Origin: Spirochaetales bacterium
Lineage (GTDB): Bacteria > Spirochaetota > Spirochaetia > DAHUYW01
Length of the DNA stretch: 41,109 nt
Assembly: GCA_027314665.1 (NCBI GenBank)
Contig: DAHVAK010000170.1
Coordinates: 1-41,109 of the forward strand
Direction: 5' to 3'
A model generated the notes under the pieces. The model had not been told where the DNA came from, did not search any database, and saw only the letters and a list, made by a program, of their open reading frames with translations. Shown piece after piece: positions 8,328-16,173 of this stretch (position 1 is its first letter; each line of letters starts with the position of its first letter). A program made the position numbers and the translations under genes.

Positions 8328-9425
8328 GTGACCGGAAAGCGGAGGACTCTCCTACAGATACCCCAGGGAACGGAGGCCTTCTACCTCGAGGAGGCCTATC
8401 GACACCGGCGGATCATCGCCGACCTCGATCAGCTCTATGAGAGCTGGGGCTACCTCCCGGTCTACACCCCCATTTTCGACTTCTTCGACAACTACAAGCC
8501 TCTCTTGAGCGAAAACGCCCTGGAGAACGTCTACCGCTTGATCGATCGCGAGGGCGATCTCCTCATGCTCCGCTCGGACATCACCCTCTTCCTCGCCCGC
8601 CAGATGGGCCTGGCCCTGCGCGAGGAGGACCTGCCGGTCCGCGTCTACTACTCCGACGTCATCCTGCGCCACCAGGATCTCGAGGACATCTCCCGGAACG
8701 AGTTCTTCCAGTCCGGCGTGGAGCTCATCGGCAAGAAGGGCAAGGATGCCGATATCGAGGTCCTTCTGCTGCTCGCGCGCACCCTCGAGCTCCTCGATCT
8801 GCCGGCCGTCGTCCATCTCGGAACCCGGGCGCTCCTCGAGCTCTGTACGAGCGGGCTCCCGGCGGCGGAGCGGTCGAAGCTGGCAGGGGCAATCTCGACC
8901 CGCGACGAGTCGCGGATGTCCGTCATGTTTCAGGATCGCGACGGGGTCTCGGCGAGCTACCTTACCCGGCTCTTCGGCTTCATCGGAACCCGCGACGAGC
9001 TCCACGAGCTCTACCTGGAGGGAAAGCGCAGCTCCTTTCTCCCGGAAGCGGCTCTGCGGGAGCTGAAATACCTGAATGTCCTGCTCGACACGATCGGCAA
9101 GATCGCCCCGGAGGCCGCCTTTCGCATCGATCTCTCCGAGGTCGGAGGACAGCCCTACTACACCGGAATCGTCTTCCAGGTTTACCTCCCGGGCCAAGAC
9201 GCCGCGATCGCGACGGGGGGGCGCTATGATCGGCTTCTGGAGGCCTTCGGCTTCGCCGCCCCTTCGGTGGGCTTTTCGCTGCTCCTGCGCAAGATCGAGC
9301 CCGCGGTCGGAAATCATGAGCGCTACGAGCGCGCGAAGGTCGAGCACGTGAGCGCTTCCACCTTCGAGGAGGCCTTTCGCGCGGCGGAGCGACTCCGAAA
9401 GAACGGGAAGATTGCCGTACTATGA
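8328..9425 (+). CDS. hisZ: ATP phosphoribosyltransferase regulatory subunit HisZ
   Basis: A 365-residue paralogue of the histidyl-tRNA synthetase catalytic domain that activates short-form HisG and mediates histidine feedback. Class II features are retained: IPQGTEAFYLEEAYRHRRI (motif 1 area), RSDITLFLARQ and RVYYSDVILR (motif 2 area) and GGRYDRLLEAFG (motif 3 area). The anticodon-binding domain of true HisRS is missing, which is normal for HisZ. The GTG start at 8328 follows GGAGG by 8 bases. It overlaps hisG by ATGA, so the two subunits are coupled. Upstream, TATCAT at 8288-8293 is a possible -10 box without a clear -35. Confidence 0.95.
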   Translation: MTGKRRTLLQIPQGTEAFYLEEAYRHRRIIADLDQLYESWGYLPVYTPIFDFFDNYKPLLSENALENVYRLIDREGDLLMLRSDITLFLARQMGLALREEDLPVRVYYSDVILRHQDLEDISRNEFFQSGVELIGKKGKDADIEVLLLLARTLELLDLPAVVHLGTRALLELCTSGLPAAERSKLAGAISTRDESRMSVMFQDRDGVSASYLTRLFGFIGTRDELHELYLEGKRSSFLPEAALRELKYLNVLLDTIGKIAPEAAFRIDLSEVGGQPYYTGIVFQVYLPGQDAAIATGGRYDRLLEAFGFAAPSVGFSLLLRKIEPAVGNHERYERAKVEHVSASTFEEAFRAAERLRKNGKIAVL

Positions 9426-10054
9426 CCGAACAGCCGATGCCGCTCACCCTCGCCCTCCCCAAGGGGCGCCTGCTGCCCCGGGTGCTCGAGCTCTTCGAGA
9501 CGCGAGGGATCAGCCTCTCCTTCGAGGATCGCAAGCTCGTAAGCTACGACGAGGGCAACCTCTTTCAGGCCTTCCTTGTCAAGAACAATGACCTGCCGAC
9601 CTACGTCAACCACGGCATCGCCGGGCTTGGGATCTGCGGCTCGGACGTCCTCTACGAGTCGGGCTTCCGCTTCTTCAAGCTCCTGACCTTTCCCTTTGGA
9701 AAGACCCGGATGTGCCTCGCCGGGAGGAAGGGCTATTCCCCCAAGGACTATCCCCGTCACCTGTCGGTGGCGACGAAGTTCACGCGCTTCACCCAGGACT
9801 ACTTCCATGCTCGGGGAATCCCGGTGCAGATCATCCGCCTCGAAGGCTCGGTTGAGCTCGCGCCCGTTCTGGGCCTTGCCCCGCTCATCGTCGACCTCGT
9901 GGAGACCGGGGAGACCTTGAAGGCGAACAACCTCCAGGTCATTGAGAAGCTCCAGGAGATCGAGGTTCACCTAATCGCAAACCCGTCCTACTACAAGCTG
10001 CATTATCAGAGCATCAACCGCATCACGGAGCTGCTCAAGGAAGGCAAGGAGTGA
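9422..10054 (+). CDS. hisG: ATP phosphoribosyltransferase catalytic subunit, short form
   Basis: First enzyme of histidine biosynthesis, joining ATP and PRPP. The 210-residue length, without the C-terminal ACT-like regulatory domain, identifies the short form that needs HisZ, encoded directly upstream. Visible motifs are LALPKGRLLPRVLELF at the N terminus, GIAGLGICGSDVLYE (the GxxDxxxE-type substrate loop) and LEGSVELAPVLGLAPLIVDLVETG. The last contains the phosphate-binding segment and the conserved D-L-V-E-T-G end. The start overlaps hisZ and the stop overlaps the hisB GTG. Confidence 0.97.
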   Translation: MTEQPMPLTLALPKGRLLPRVLELFETRGISLSFEDRKLVSYDEGNLFQAFLVKNNDLPTYVNHGIAGLGICGSDVLYESGFRFFKLLTFPFGKTRMCLAGRKGYSPKDYPRHLSVATKFTRFTQDYFHARGIPVQIIRLEGSVELAPVLGLAPLIVDLVETGETLKANNLQVIEKLQEIEVHLIANPSYYKLHYQSINRITELLKEGKE

Positions 10055-10644
10055 AAGAGAGGAAGGTACGCGTCGAACGCACGACGAAAGAGACCGCGGT
10101 CGAGGTGACGGTGAACCTCTCGCGCAAGGGGGACATCGAGATTGGCGTCGTCGGGCTCCCCTTCCTGGGACACCTCCTTCAGGCCATGGCCTTCCACGGC
10201 GGTTTTTCCCTCAAGGTGGCGGCGAAGGGCGACATCGAGGTCGATCCGCATCACCTCGTCGAGGATGTCGGCCTCGTCCTCGGCGAGGCCTTCGCGCGCG
10301 CCGTTCAAGAGTTCGGTCCCGTGCGGCGCTTCGGCCACGCGGTCATCCCGATGGATGAGGCCCTCTCGGAGGCGACCATCGACGTCTGCGGACGCCCCTG
10401 CCTGGTCTACCGGGCGGACTATCCCCAAGCCTCCGCCGGCGACTTCCCCCTCCACCTCCTGCGCGAGTTCCTCACCGGCTTCGCGAACGCGGCGCGCATC
10501 AACCTGCACGCCCTGTGCCGCTACGGCGAAAATGGCCACCACATGGCCGAGGCGCTCTTCAAGGCGGTCGGCAAGGCGATCGGGGCGGCCTACGAGCCCG
10601 CCGAGGAGTCGGCGCCCCTGTCCACGAAGGGTTCGCTCGGATAG
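10051..10644 (+). CDS. hisB: imidazoleglycerol-phosphate dehydratase
   Basis: Sixth step of histidine synthesis; a manganese enzyme. The GTG start at 10051 overlaps the hisG stop (GTGA), giving 197 residues, the usual monofunctional size. Metal-binding signatures are present as DPHHLVEDVG and YGENGHHMAEALFKA, and RFGHAVIPMDEAL is typical. The first signature, usually F-x-D-H-M-L, reads FLGHLL here: the histidine ligand is kept but the neighbouring Asp is Gly and Met is Leu. No other his gene (hisD, hisC, hisH, hisA, hisF, hisI) is in the window, so the pathway is split over the chromosome. After the stop a small GC hairpin (10652-10672) has no T-run. Confidence 0.94.
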   Translation: MKERKVRVERTTKETAVEVTVNLSRKGDIEIGVVGLPFLGHLLQAMAFHGGFSLKVAAKGDIEVDPHHLVEDVGLVLGEAFARAVQEFGPVRRFGHAVIPMDEALSEATIDVCGRPCLVYRADYPQASAGDFPLHLLREFLTGFANAARINLHALCRYGENGHHMAEALFKAVGKAIGAAYEPAEESAPLSTKGSLG

Positions 10645-10682
10645 GTCCGAAGACGATGCCCGACGGGGCGTCCAAAATGCGG

Positions 10683-10711
10683 TTGATTTTGTCTCTAAAA
10701 CTCGCTATAGT
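10683..10711 (+). promoter_or_regulatory. sigma-70-type promoter for the TPR gene pair
   Basis: TTGATT at 10683-10688, a 17-base spacer and TATAGT at 10706-10711. The predicted start is near 10718, only about 11 bases before the ATG at 10729, and no ribosome-binding site fits in between. Confidence 0.6.
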
Positions 10712-10728
10712 TGGGCGTAACGTGCGCG

Positions 10729-11073
10729 ATGGAAAAAGATGAGCTGGCTGGGATTCCGAAAGAGGGATTTCTAAAAGTAAGCAGCCCCAAGGCGACCTCA
10801 CTTTCGGGACAACAGAAAACTGCGCTGATACGAAAAGGAAACGAGCTCTTCAACGCCGGCGACTACGAGGGCGCGAAGAGAATCTTCCTCACCACTGGTT
10901 ACACCGACGGCATCATCCGCATGGGAGATCACTACTTCAAGTCAAAGGAGCCCCTGGAGGCACTCCGAATGTATTGGATGGCTCCGGCCCCTGACAAGAA
11001 GGAGATGGTTCTCGAAAACATGGCCCGCGTGCTCCATAAGTGGCTGAAGGAAGGGAAGAGTCCCGCAAAATGA
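10729..11073 (+). CDS. small TPR-like protein, coupled to the downstream TPR gene
   Basis: 114 residues, mostly helical, with no signal peptide. The central part (ALIRKGNELFNAGDYEGAKRIFLTTGYTDGIIRMGDHYF) reads as one and a half TPR-like helical hairpins, and a second pair ends in VLHKWLKEGKSPAK. I recognise no named family. ATG 10729 is chosen because the better-looking promoter leaves no room for more; an in-frame TTG at 10711 would fall inside the -10 box. The stop overlaps the next ATG (ATGA), so both products are probably made in a fixed ratio and may act together. Role unknown. Confidence 0.75.
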   Translation: MEKDELAGIPKEGFLKVSSPKATSLSGQQKTALIRKGNELFNAGDYEGAKRIFLTTGYTDGIIRMGDHYFKSKEPLEALRMYWMAPAPDKKEMVLENMARVLHKWLKEGKSPAK

Positions 11074-12206
11074 GCTCTGCCAACGAAGAAAGCGAGAACA
11101 AGGGAAGCACACAACTCAAGACCGCGCAGCTCAGCGAGGTCTCTGAGCTGTCGAAGCGGGGCTATCAGCTCCTGAAAGAGAACATGATTGACGAGGCGGA
11201 GGACTGTTTCCGCAAGATCATGATCGTCGACGAGTACAACAACTACGCCCTCGTCGGGATGGGAGACGCCGCGCGCAAGCGGCGGCGCTTCAAGCAGGCG
11301 ATCCAGTTCTACCAGCGCTGTCTCGAGCACTTCCCCGGCAACAACTACGCCCTCTTTGGGCTTGCCGACTGCTACAAGGCCCTCAACCAGTTCAATCAGG
11401 CCATCAAGATTTGGGAGCAGTACCTGGTCCATGACGACTCGAACGTCACGGTCCTCACCCGCGTCGCCGATGCCTACCGAAAGGTGCGCGACTTCCGGCG
11501 CTCCAAGGAGATCTACCTGCGAGTCCTCGCGATGGAGCGGGACAACGCCTACGCCCTGATCGGCCTGGGACACCTCCACTACGACTTCAAGGAATACGCC
11601 GAGGCCCTGAAGTACTGGGAGCGCATGCTCGAGCTCGACCCCGAGAATGTCGACATCCGAGTGCTCACCTCGATCGGAAACTGCCACCGAAAGCTCAGGA
11701 CCTACGAGAAGGGGCTCTATTACTTCGGGCGCGCCCGACAGCTCGAGCCGAGCAACTTCTATGCGCTCTTTGGGATGGCCGACTGCTACCGGGGGATGAA
11801 CGACCAGATCAAGTGCCTGGAGGACTGGAACCAGATTCTCGCCCTCGATCCGGAGAACAAGGTCATCCTCACCCGAGCGGGCGACGCGTACCGCAGCATG
11901 AACGATTTCTCGAACGCCGAGAAGTACTACCGCAAGGCCCTCAACATCGAGTTCGACGTCTATGCCATCCTCGGCCTCGCGCTGATCAGCAAGGAGCGCG
12001 GCGACTTCCGGGAGGCCATCGAGAGCCTCCACGGCCTGCTCAAGAACGATCCGAAGAACTTCAGGCTCTATACCGAGATCGCGGAGTGCCATCTTGCCCT
12101 CGGCCAGAAGGACAAGGCGCTCGCCATCCTCGGGCAATTCCAGAAGCTCGGCATTCGCAACGCCGTGGTCACCCACCTGCTCGAGACCCTTCGAAAGTCG
12201 AACTGA
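11070..12206 (+). CDS. tetratricopeptide repeat (TPR) protein
   Basis: 378 residues made of about nine consecutive TPR units from residue 30 to the end, recognisable by repeated ALVGMGDAARKRRRFKQAI, ALFGLADCYKALNQFNQAI and ALIGLGHLHYDFKEYAEAL patterns. No signal peptide or membrane helix is present, so it is a cytoplasmic scaffold or adaptor. The start is the ATG overlapping the preceding stop, with AAGGGAAGAG about 10 bases upstream; a longer in-frame start at 11040 lies inside the neighbour. The N-terminal 25 residues are charged and probably unstructured. Spirochaete genomes carry many such proteins and the partner cannot be told from sequence. It converges with alaS across 70 bases that hold a perfect 12-bp palindrome at 12216-12227. 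Confidence 0.88.
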   Translation: MSSANEESENKGSTQLKTAQLSEVSELSKRGYQLLKENMIDEAEDCFRKIMIVDEYNNYALVGMGDAARKRRRFKQAIQFYQRCLEHFPGNNYALFGLADCYKALNQFNQAIKIWEQYLVHDDSNVTVLTRVADAYRKVRDFRRSKEIYLRVLAMERDNAYALIGLGHLHYDFKEYAEALKYWERMLELDPENVDIRVLTSIGNCHRKLRTYEKGLYYFGRARQLEPSNFYALFGMADCYRGMNDQIKCLEDWNQILALDPENKVILTRAGDAYRSMNDFSNAEKYYRKALNIEFDVYAILGLALISKERGDFREAIESLHGLLKNDPKNFRLYTEIAECHLALGQKDKALAILGQFQKLGIRNAVVTHLLETLRKSN

Positions 12207-12276
12207 AGAGGCGCGGTCGGCGCCGACATTGGGATTCGACGAGGCAGGGGCGAGGCCTTCTGGGCCGAGCGTGCGG

Positions 12277-14070
12277 CTACTCCAGAACCGCCCTGATCCT
12301 TCGCACCCCTGCCGAAGAGGATTGCTCCTTGGTGATCTTGAAGCGGCCGAGCACCCCCGTGTGCTCGACATGCGGACCCCCGCAGACCTCCTTCGAGAAA
12401 TCCCCGATAGAGTACACCTTCACCTTCTCGCCGTACTTCTCGTCGAAAAAGGCAAAGGCCCCCTCCCTTCGCGCCTCGTCGAGGGTGGTGATCTTCATGG
12501 ACACCGGCAGATCGGCCTTGATTTCCTCGTTCACGATCTCCTCGACGCGCTTGATCTCCTCCTCGCTCATCTTGTTCGGATGATAGAAATCGAAGCGCAG
12601 CCGCTCGGGGGTGATGTTGCTGCCCATCTGCCGCACGTCGTCGCCGAGAACGAGGTGCAGCGCCTTGTGCAGGAGGTGCGTTGCCGTGTGAAGCCTCGTC
12701 GTCATTTCGGAATGGTCGGCCAAACCGCCCTTGAAGGTGCGCTCGGCCCCCACCTTGGAGAGCTCCTGGTGCTTGCCGAAGGCCTCGTTGAAGCCCGTGA
12801 CGTCGACCGTCAGCCCGTGCTCGGAGGCGAGCTCCTGAGTAATCTCAAGCGGGAAACCGTAGGTGTCATAGAGGCGGAAGGCCACCCGCCCCGGGATAAC
12901 CTTGGCGGGATTCTTCAAGAGATTGGGAAGCATCTTCTCGAACTCGCCCTCCCCTACCTTCAGAGTCTTCAAGAAGCGCTCCTGTTCGAGGGAGAGCTCC
13001 TCGAGGATCGTCGCGCGGTTGGCGGAGAGCTCCGGATAGGGTTTTCCGTAGATCTCGATGACCACCTCCGCCGGCCCCTCGAGAAACTTCCCTTCGATTC
13101 CGAGCTTTCGCCCGTGGCGCAGGGCGCGGCGAATAAGGCGTCGCAGGATGTATCCTGCTCCGAGGTTCGAGGGCTTCACCCCCTTCTGATCTCCGAGGAT
13201 GAAGGCCGCCGTACGAACGTGGTCCGAGATGATGCGAATCGAGCGATCGCTGCCCTCGTCCCGACCGAAGGACACCGAAGAGAGCCTCTCGATGGCCTGG
13301 ATGATCGGAACAAAGACCTCGGTCTCGTAGACCGAGCCCTTGCCCTGGAGCATCGCGATGGTCCGCTCGATTCCCATGCCCGTGTCGACGTTGCGCCGCG
13401 CAAGGCGGGCATAGGTTCCGTCGGCCTGCTTGTTGTACTCCATGAACACGTCGTTCCAGACCTCGAAGTACTTTCCGCACGGACAGCCGGGGCGGCAGTC
13501 TGGCCCGCAGGCAGGCTTTCCGGTGTCGATGAACATCTCCGAGTCGGGCCCGCAGGGGCCGGTCTCTCCGGCGGGGCCCCACCAGTTGTCCTCCCGAGGG
13601 AGGAAGTAGATCCGCTCCTCGGGGATCCCGAGCGACCTCCAGATTCGGGCGCTCTCGTGGTCCCGCTCGACCTGCTCGTCGCCCGCGAAACAGGTGACCG
13701 ACAGCTTCTCCGCCGGGATGCCAAGCCACTCCCGCGAGGTCAAGAACTCGAAGCTCATCGAGATGGCTTCCTGCTTGAAATAGTCGCCGAGGGACCAGTT
13801 GCCGAGCATTTCGAAAAAGGTGAGGTGGCTGGGATCTCCGACCGACTCGATGTCTCCGGTGCGAATGCACTTCTGATAGTCCACCAGGCGCTTTCCGGCG
13901 GGATGAGGCTCGCCGAGCAGGTAGGGAACGAGGGGATGCATGCCTGCCGTCGTGAAGAGGACCGTGGGGTCGTTTTCGGGAATGAGAGACTTTCCCGATA
14001 TCGGGGCGTGCCCCTTGGACACAAAGAACTCGAGGTATTTCGAACGGAGGTCATCGGCTGTCAGTATCAT
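12277..14070 (-). CDS. alaS: alanine--tRNA ligase, short spirochaete-type form
   Basis: Charges tRNA-Ala. The class II catalytic domain starts at the N terminus (FFVSKGHAPISGKSLIP, then FTTAGMHPLVPYLLG). The editing domain carries the zinc-type motif pair HTATH (near residue 457) and CGGPHVEH (near residue 564), so Ser/Gly proofreading should be intact. The protein stops at 597 residues, about 280 short of the usual length: the C-terminal oligomerisation/tRNA-binding C-Ala domain is absent. The same short form is known from Borrelia and Treponema, so this is lineage-typical and not a truncation. It includes a cysteine-rich insertion (CGPDCRPGCPCGKYFEVW) next to motif 2. The ATG at 14070 has no ribosome-binding site. 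Confidence 0.96.
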   Translation of the reverse strand: MILTADDLRSKYLEFFVSKGHAPISGKSLIPENDPTVLFTTAGMHPLVPYLLGEPHPAGKRLVDYQKCIRTGDIESVGDPSHLTFFEMLGNWSLGDYFKQEAISMSFEFLTSREWLGIPAEKLSVTCFAGDEQVERDHESARIWRSLGIPEERIYFLPREDNWWGPAGETGPCGPDSEMFIDTGKPACGPDCRPGCPCGKYFEVWNDVFMEYNKQADGTYARLARRNVDTGMGIERTIAMLQGKGSVYETEVFVPIIQAIERLSSVSFGRDEGSDRSIRIISDHVRTAAFILGDQKGVKPSNLGAGYILRRLIRRALRHGRKLGIEGKFLEGPAEVVIEIYGKPYPELSANRATILEELSLEQERFLKTLKVGEGEFEKMLPNLLKNPAKVIPGRVAFRLYDTYGFPLEITQELASEHGLTVDVTGFNEAFGKHQELSKVGAERTFKGGLADHSEMTTRLHTATHLLHKALHLVLGDDVRQMGSNITPERLRFDFYHPNKMSEEEIKRVEEIVNEEIKADLPVSMKITTLDEARREGAFAFFDEKYGEKVKVYSIGDFSKEVCGGPHVEHTGVLGRFKITKEQSSSAGVRRIRAVLE

Positions 14071-14079
14071 AGGAAAAGG

Positions 14080-14108
14080 ATACTACCAAGAGGGCGACAC
14101 CGTGACAA
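14080..14108 (-). promoter_or_regulatory. alaS promoter, placed for a nearly leaderless transcript
   Basis: On the minus strand TTGTCA (14108-14103), a 17-base spacer and TAGTAT (14085-14080). Only 9 bases separate the -10 box from the ATG at 14070, so transcription should begin about 3-4 bases upstream of it. Confidence 0.5.
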
Positions 14109-14188
14109 TAGCGGCTTCCCCCCTCGGAGAGCGCCGCGAATCCTCGCGCACGGAAGCGAGTGCTCGCTCGGCATGGGGGGGCGCTTCG

Positions 14189-14217
14189 TTGACAAACGGA
14201 AAGTCCATCTATATACT
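14189..14217 (+). promoter_or_regulatory. strong sigma-70-type promoter for the serine palmitoyltransferase-like gene
   Basis: TTGACA at 14189-14194, a 17-base spacer and TATACT at 14212-14217, close to perfect consensus. Transcription would start near 14224, leaving a 34-base leader with AGGAAAG (14244-14250) 7 bases before the ATG. The rest of the gap 14071-14257 holds only the divergent alaS promoter. Confidence 0.75.
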
Positions 14218-14257
14218 GGCCCCAATGCCTTAACATCCGTTGTAGGAAAGCGCATTC

Positions 14258-15469
14258 ATGGACATATTTGAGAAATGCACGACCTCCCCGGTAACGAAGC
14301 TTGCTCATGATTACCTTCACTCCGGGCTTTATCCCTATTTTCGACCGATCGAAACGGGCCAGGATACTGAGGTCTATATCCACGGCAAGAAATACCTCAT
14401 GCTCGGCTCCAACAGCTATCTCGGCCTCACCTCCGACCCCCGCGTCATCGAGGCGGCCAACGAGGCGACCCGCAAGTACGGAACCGGAAATGCCGGATCG
14501 CGCTTCTTGAATGGGACTCTCGACATCCACGAAAAGCTCGAGCAGAAGATCGCCGCGCTCATGAATCGAGAGAAGGCGATCCTCTACTCCACGGGCTACC
14601 AGACCAACCTGGGCGTCATTTCCGCGCTCGTCGGCAAGGATGACGTGGTCATCACCGACAAGTCCGATCATGCCTCGATCATCGACGGCTGCAAGCTCTC
14701 CTTCGGGGAGATGGTCCGCTTTCGTCACCAGGATATGGAGCATCTCGAGAAGGTTCTCCAGAAGATCCCGGAGAACAAGGGCAAGCTCATCGTTCTCGAT
14801 GGGGTCTACTCCATGGAGGGCGACATCGCCAACCTTCCCGGGATCATCCCCCTTGCCAAGAAGTACGAGGCGCGCGTCGTGGTCGATGACGCTCACGCGA
14901 TCGGCGTAATCGGAAAAGAGGGACGGGGAACCGCCTCGTACTGGGCCGAAAAGGGGATGATCAACGAGCAGGACGTGGACATCATTACGGGGACCTTCTC
15001 GAAGTCATGGGCTTCGCTCGGAGGCTTCGTCGCCTGCAGCGATCCGGAGGTGATGCTCTTCCTTCGCCATACCTCCCGAGCCCTCATCTTCTCGGCGAGC
15101 ATGACCCCCGGAACCGTTGCCTCGGTCTCGAAGGCCATCGATATCCAGCTTGAAGAGCCCCAGCGCATCGAGCATCTTTGGCACATCACCCACCGCATGC
15201 GCGATGCCTTTCTGAAGATGGGCTTCAGCATCGGGCGCAGCGAGACTCCGATCATCCCGATCTATGCCGGAGAGCTGCATAACGCCCTCACCTTCTGGAA
15301 GGAGCTCACGGACAACGGCCTCTTCGTCAATCCCGTGGTGCCCCCTGCCGTTCCACCGGGAGACTGTCTGATGCGCACCAGCTTCATGGCGACCCACACC
15401 GACGAGCAGATGGACCGCGCCCTCGAGATCTTCGAGAAGGTTGGAAAGAAGGTCGGGATCATAAAGTAG
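14258..15469 (+). CDS. alpha-oxoamine synthase, probable serine palmitoyltransferase-like enzyme
   Basis: 403-residue PLP enzyme of the family that condenses an amino acid with an acyl-CoA (serine palmitoyltransferase, 8-amino-7-oxononanoate synthase, 2-amino-3-ketobutyrate CoA ligase, 5-aminolevulinate synthase). The PLP lysine is K249 in GTFSKSWASLGG. DKSDHASIIDG and the D-x-AH motif (VVVDDAHAIG) are intact, as is GSRFLNGTLDIHEKLE. From memory of the family, YPYFRPIE near the start, FSASMTP, ETPIIPIY and NPVVPPAVPPGDCLMR match bacterial serine palmitoyltransferases such as that of Bacteroides better than BioF or Kbl. No bio, tdh or heme genes are nearby. Substrate assignment remains inference. 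It is driven by its own near-consensus promoter and followed by the 72-bp hairpin repeats. Confidence 0.85.
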   Translation: MDIFEKCTTSPVTKLAHDYLHSGLYPYFRPIETGQDTEVYIHGKKYLMLGSNSYLGLTSDPRVIEAANEATRKYGTGNAGSRFLNGTLDIHEKLEQKIAALMNREKAILYSTGYQTNLGVISALVGKDDVVITDKSDHASIIDGCKLSFGEMVRFRHQDMEHLEKVLQKIPENKGKLIVLDGVYSMEGDIANLPGIIPLAKKYEARVVVDDAHAIGVIGKEGRGTASYWAEKGMINEQDVDIITGTFSKSWASLGGFVACSDPEVMLFLRHTSRALIFSASMTPGTVASVSKAIDIQLEEPQRIEHLWHITHRMRDAFLKMGFSIGRSETPIIPIYAGELHNALTFWKELTDNGLFVNPVVPPAVPPGDCLMRTSFMATHTDEQMDRALEIFEKVGKKVGIIK

Positions 15470-15477
15470 CCGTCGCA

Positions 15478-15683
15478 CACGGCGCGATCCTATCGAACGA
15501 TCGCGCCGGTCGCCTCTCCCGCCTCCGGCGGGACTAGCCCGCCAACCCTCACGGCGCGATCCTATCGAACGATCGCGCCGATCGCCTCTCCCGCCTCCGG
15601 CGGGACTAGCCCGCCAACCCTCACGGCGCGCTGCTATAAACCCAGCGCGCCGGTCGCCTCTCCCGCCTTCGGCGGGAGAGGCT
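15478..15683 (+). repeat. three tandem 72-bp units, each with two GC-rich hairpins
   Basis: Units begin CACGGCGCG at 15478, 15550 and 15622. Units 1 and 2 differ at one base in 72. Each has hairpin A (GGCGCGATC / GATCGCGCC around loop CTATCGAAC), then GGTCGCCTCT, then hairpin B (CCCGCC-TCC-GGCGGG). In unit 3 both arms of hairpin A are changed together (GGCGCGCTG / CAGCGCGCC), so pairing is kept, and hairpin B lengthens to an 11-bp stem closed by TTC (CCTCTCCCGCC / GGCGGGAGAGG). It fills the gap between two convergent genes and reaches the stop codon of the TM2 gene. The strand cannot be assigned. It may act as a bidirectional terminator or RNA-stability element. Confidence 0.85.
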
Positions 15684-16173
15684 AGAAGTCCTCGAGGTCG
15701 CTCTGAGCAGCGTCGCCTGCAAGCTCCGGAAAGACGTAGACGATCGTCCCGCTCTTCGTGACCCGCATCTCGGCAAAACCCTTCGACGCAAGCTTCTCCA
15801 AATCGCGTTTCGCCTCTTCGATGGTCACATCGCCCTCGAGGGCCACCTCGGAGGCAGTTGCGCGCCCCTTGTTCTTCTTCGCCGTTCGAAGGATGACGCG
15901 CTCGATCGATTCCTTTTTCTCCGCCGGCTTCCTTGGTGGGCTCGCGCCGGCGATTTGGCGAGTGAGCGCATCACGGTAGCGAAGCTTCATGTTGGCTTCG
16001 CGCACCTGCATCGGAAGGGTGAAGAGGTCGTAGAACGAACCGACACAGAAAAGCCCGCCCGTGAAGAAATAGAGGATCCCCGTGCCAAACTTTCCAAGGT
16101 AGAAGCGATGGAAGCCCAACGCCCCGCAACCAGAAACGAGCCAGAGTAGATAGGCTACCACCGTCGAATACAT
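15682..16173 (-). CDS. TM2-domain membrane protein with C-terminal winged-helix-like region
   Basis: 163 residues. The N-terminal half has two membrane helices in the TM2 arrangement (VVAYLLWLVSGCGALGFHRFYLG, shown partly, then GTGILYFFTGGLFCVGSFYDLF), with the conserved G-x-H-R-F-Y-L-G turn. The C-terminal half, after a charged linker, reads like a small winged helix (ATASEVALEGDVTIEEAKRD, then LEKLASKGFAEMRV). The ATG overlaps the stop of the fliG-type gene (ATGA) and follows GGTGGAG, so the two are translationally coupled. TM2 proteins have no settled function. The coupling hints at a role at the membrane near the flagellar motor, but this is inference. Confidence 0.82.
   Translation of the reverse strand: MYSTVVAYLLWLVSGCGALGFHRFYLGKFGTGILYFFTGGLFCVGSFYDLFTLPMQVREANMKLRYRDALTRQIAGASPPRKPAEKKESIERVILRTAKKNKGRATASEVALEGDVTIEEAKRDLEKLASKGFAEMRVTKSGTIVYVFPELAGDAAQSDLEDF

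Noticed and set aside
12094-14271. Open frame of 725 codons on the plus strand opposite alaS
   Set aside because: Antisense shadow of a high-GC gene: composition is Arg/Leu/Glu-rich with no domain, while the minus frame is an unmistakable alanyl-tRNA synthetase.
15478-15683. CRISPR array
   Set aside because: The period is 72 bp with no unique spacers; whole units are repeated, each is internally palindromic twice, and no cas genes are present.
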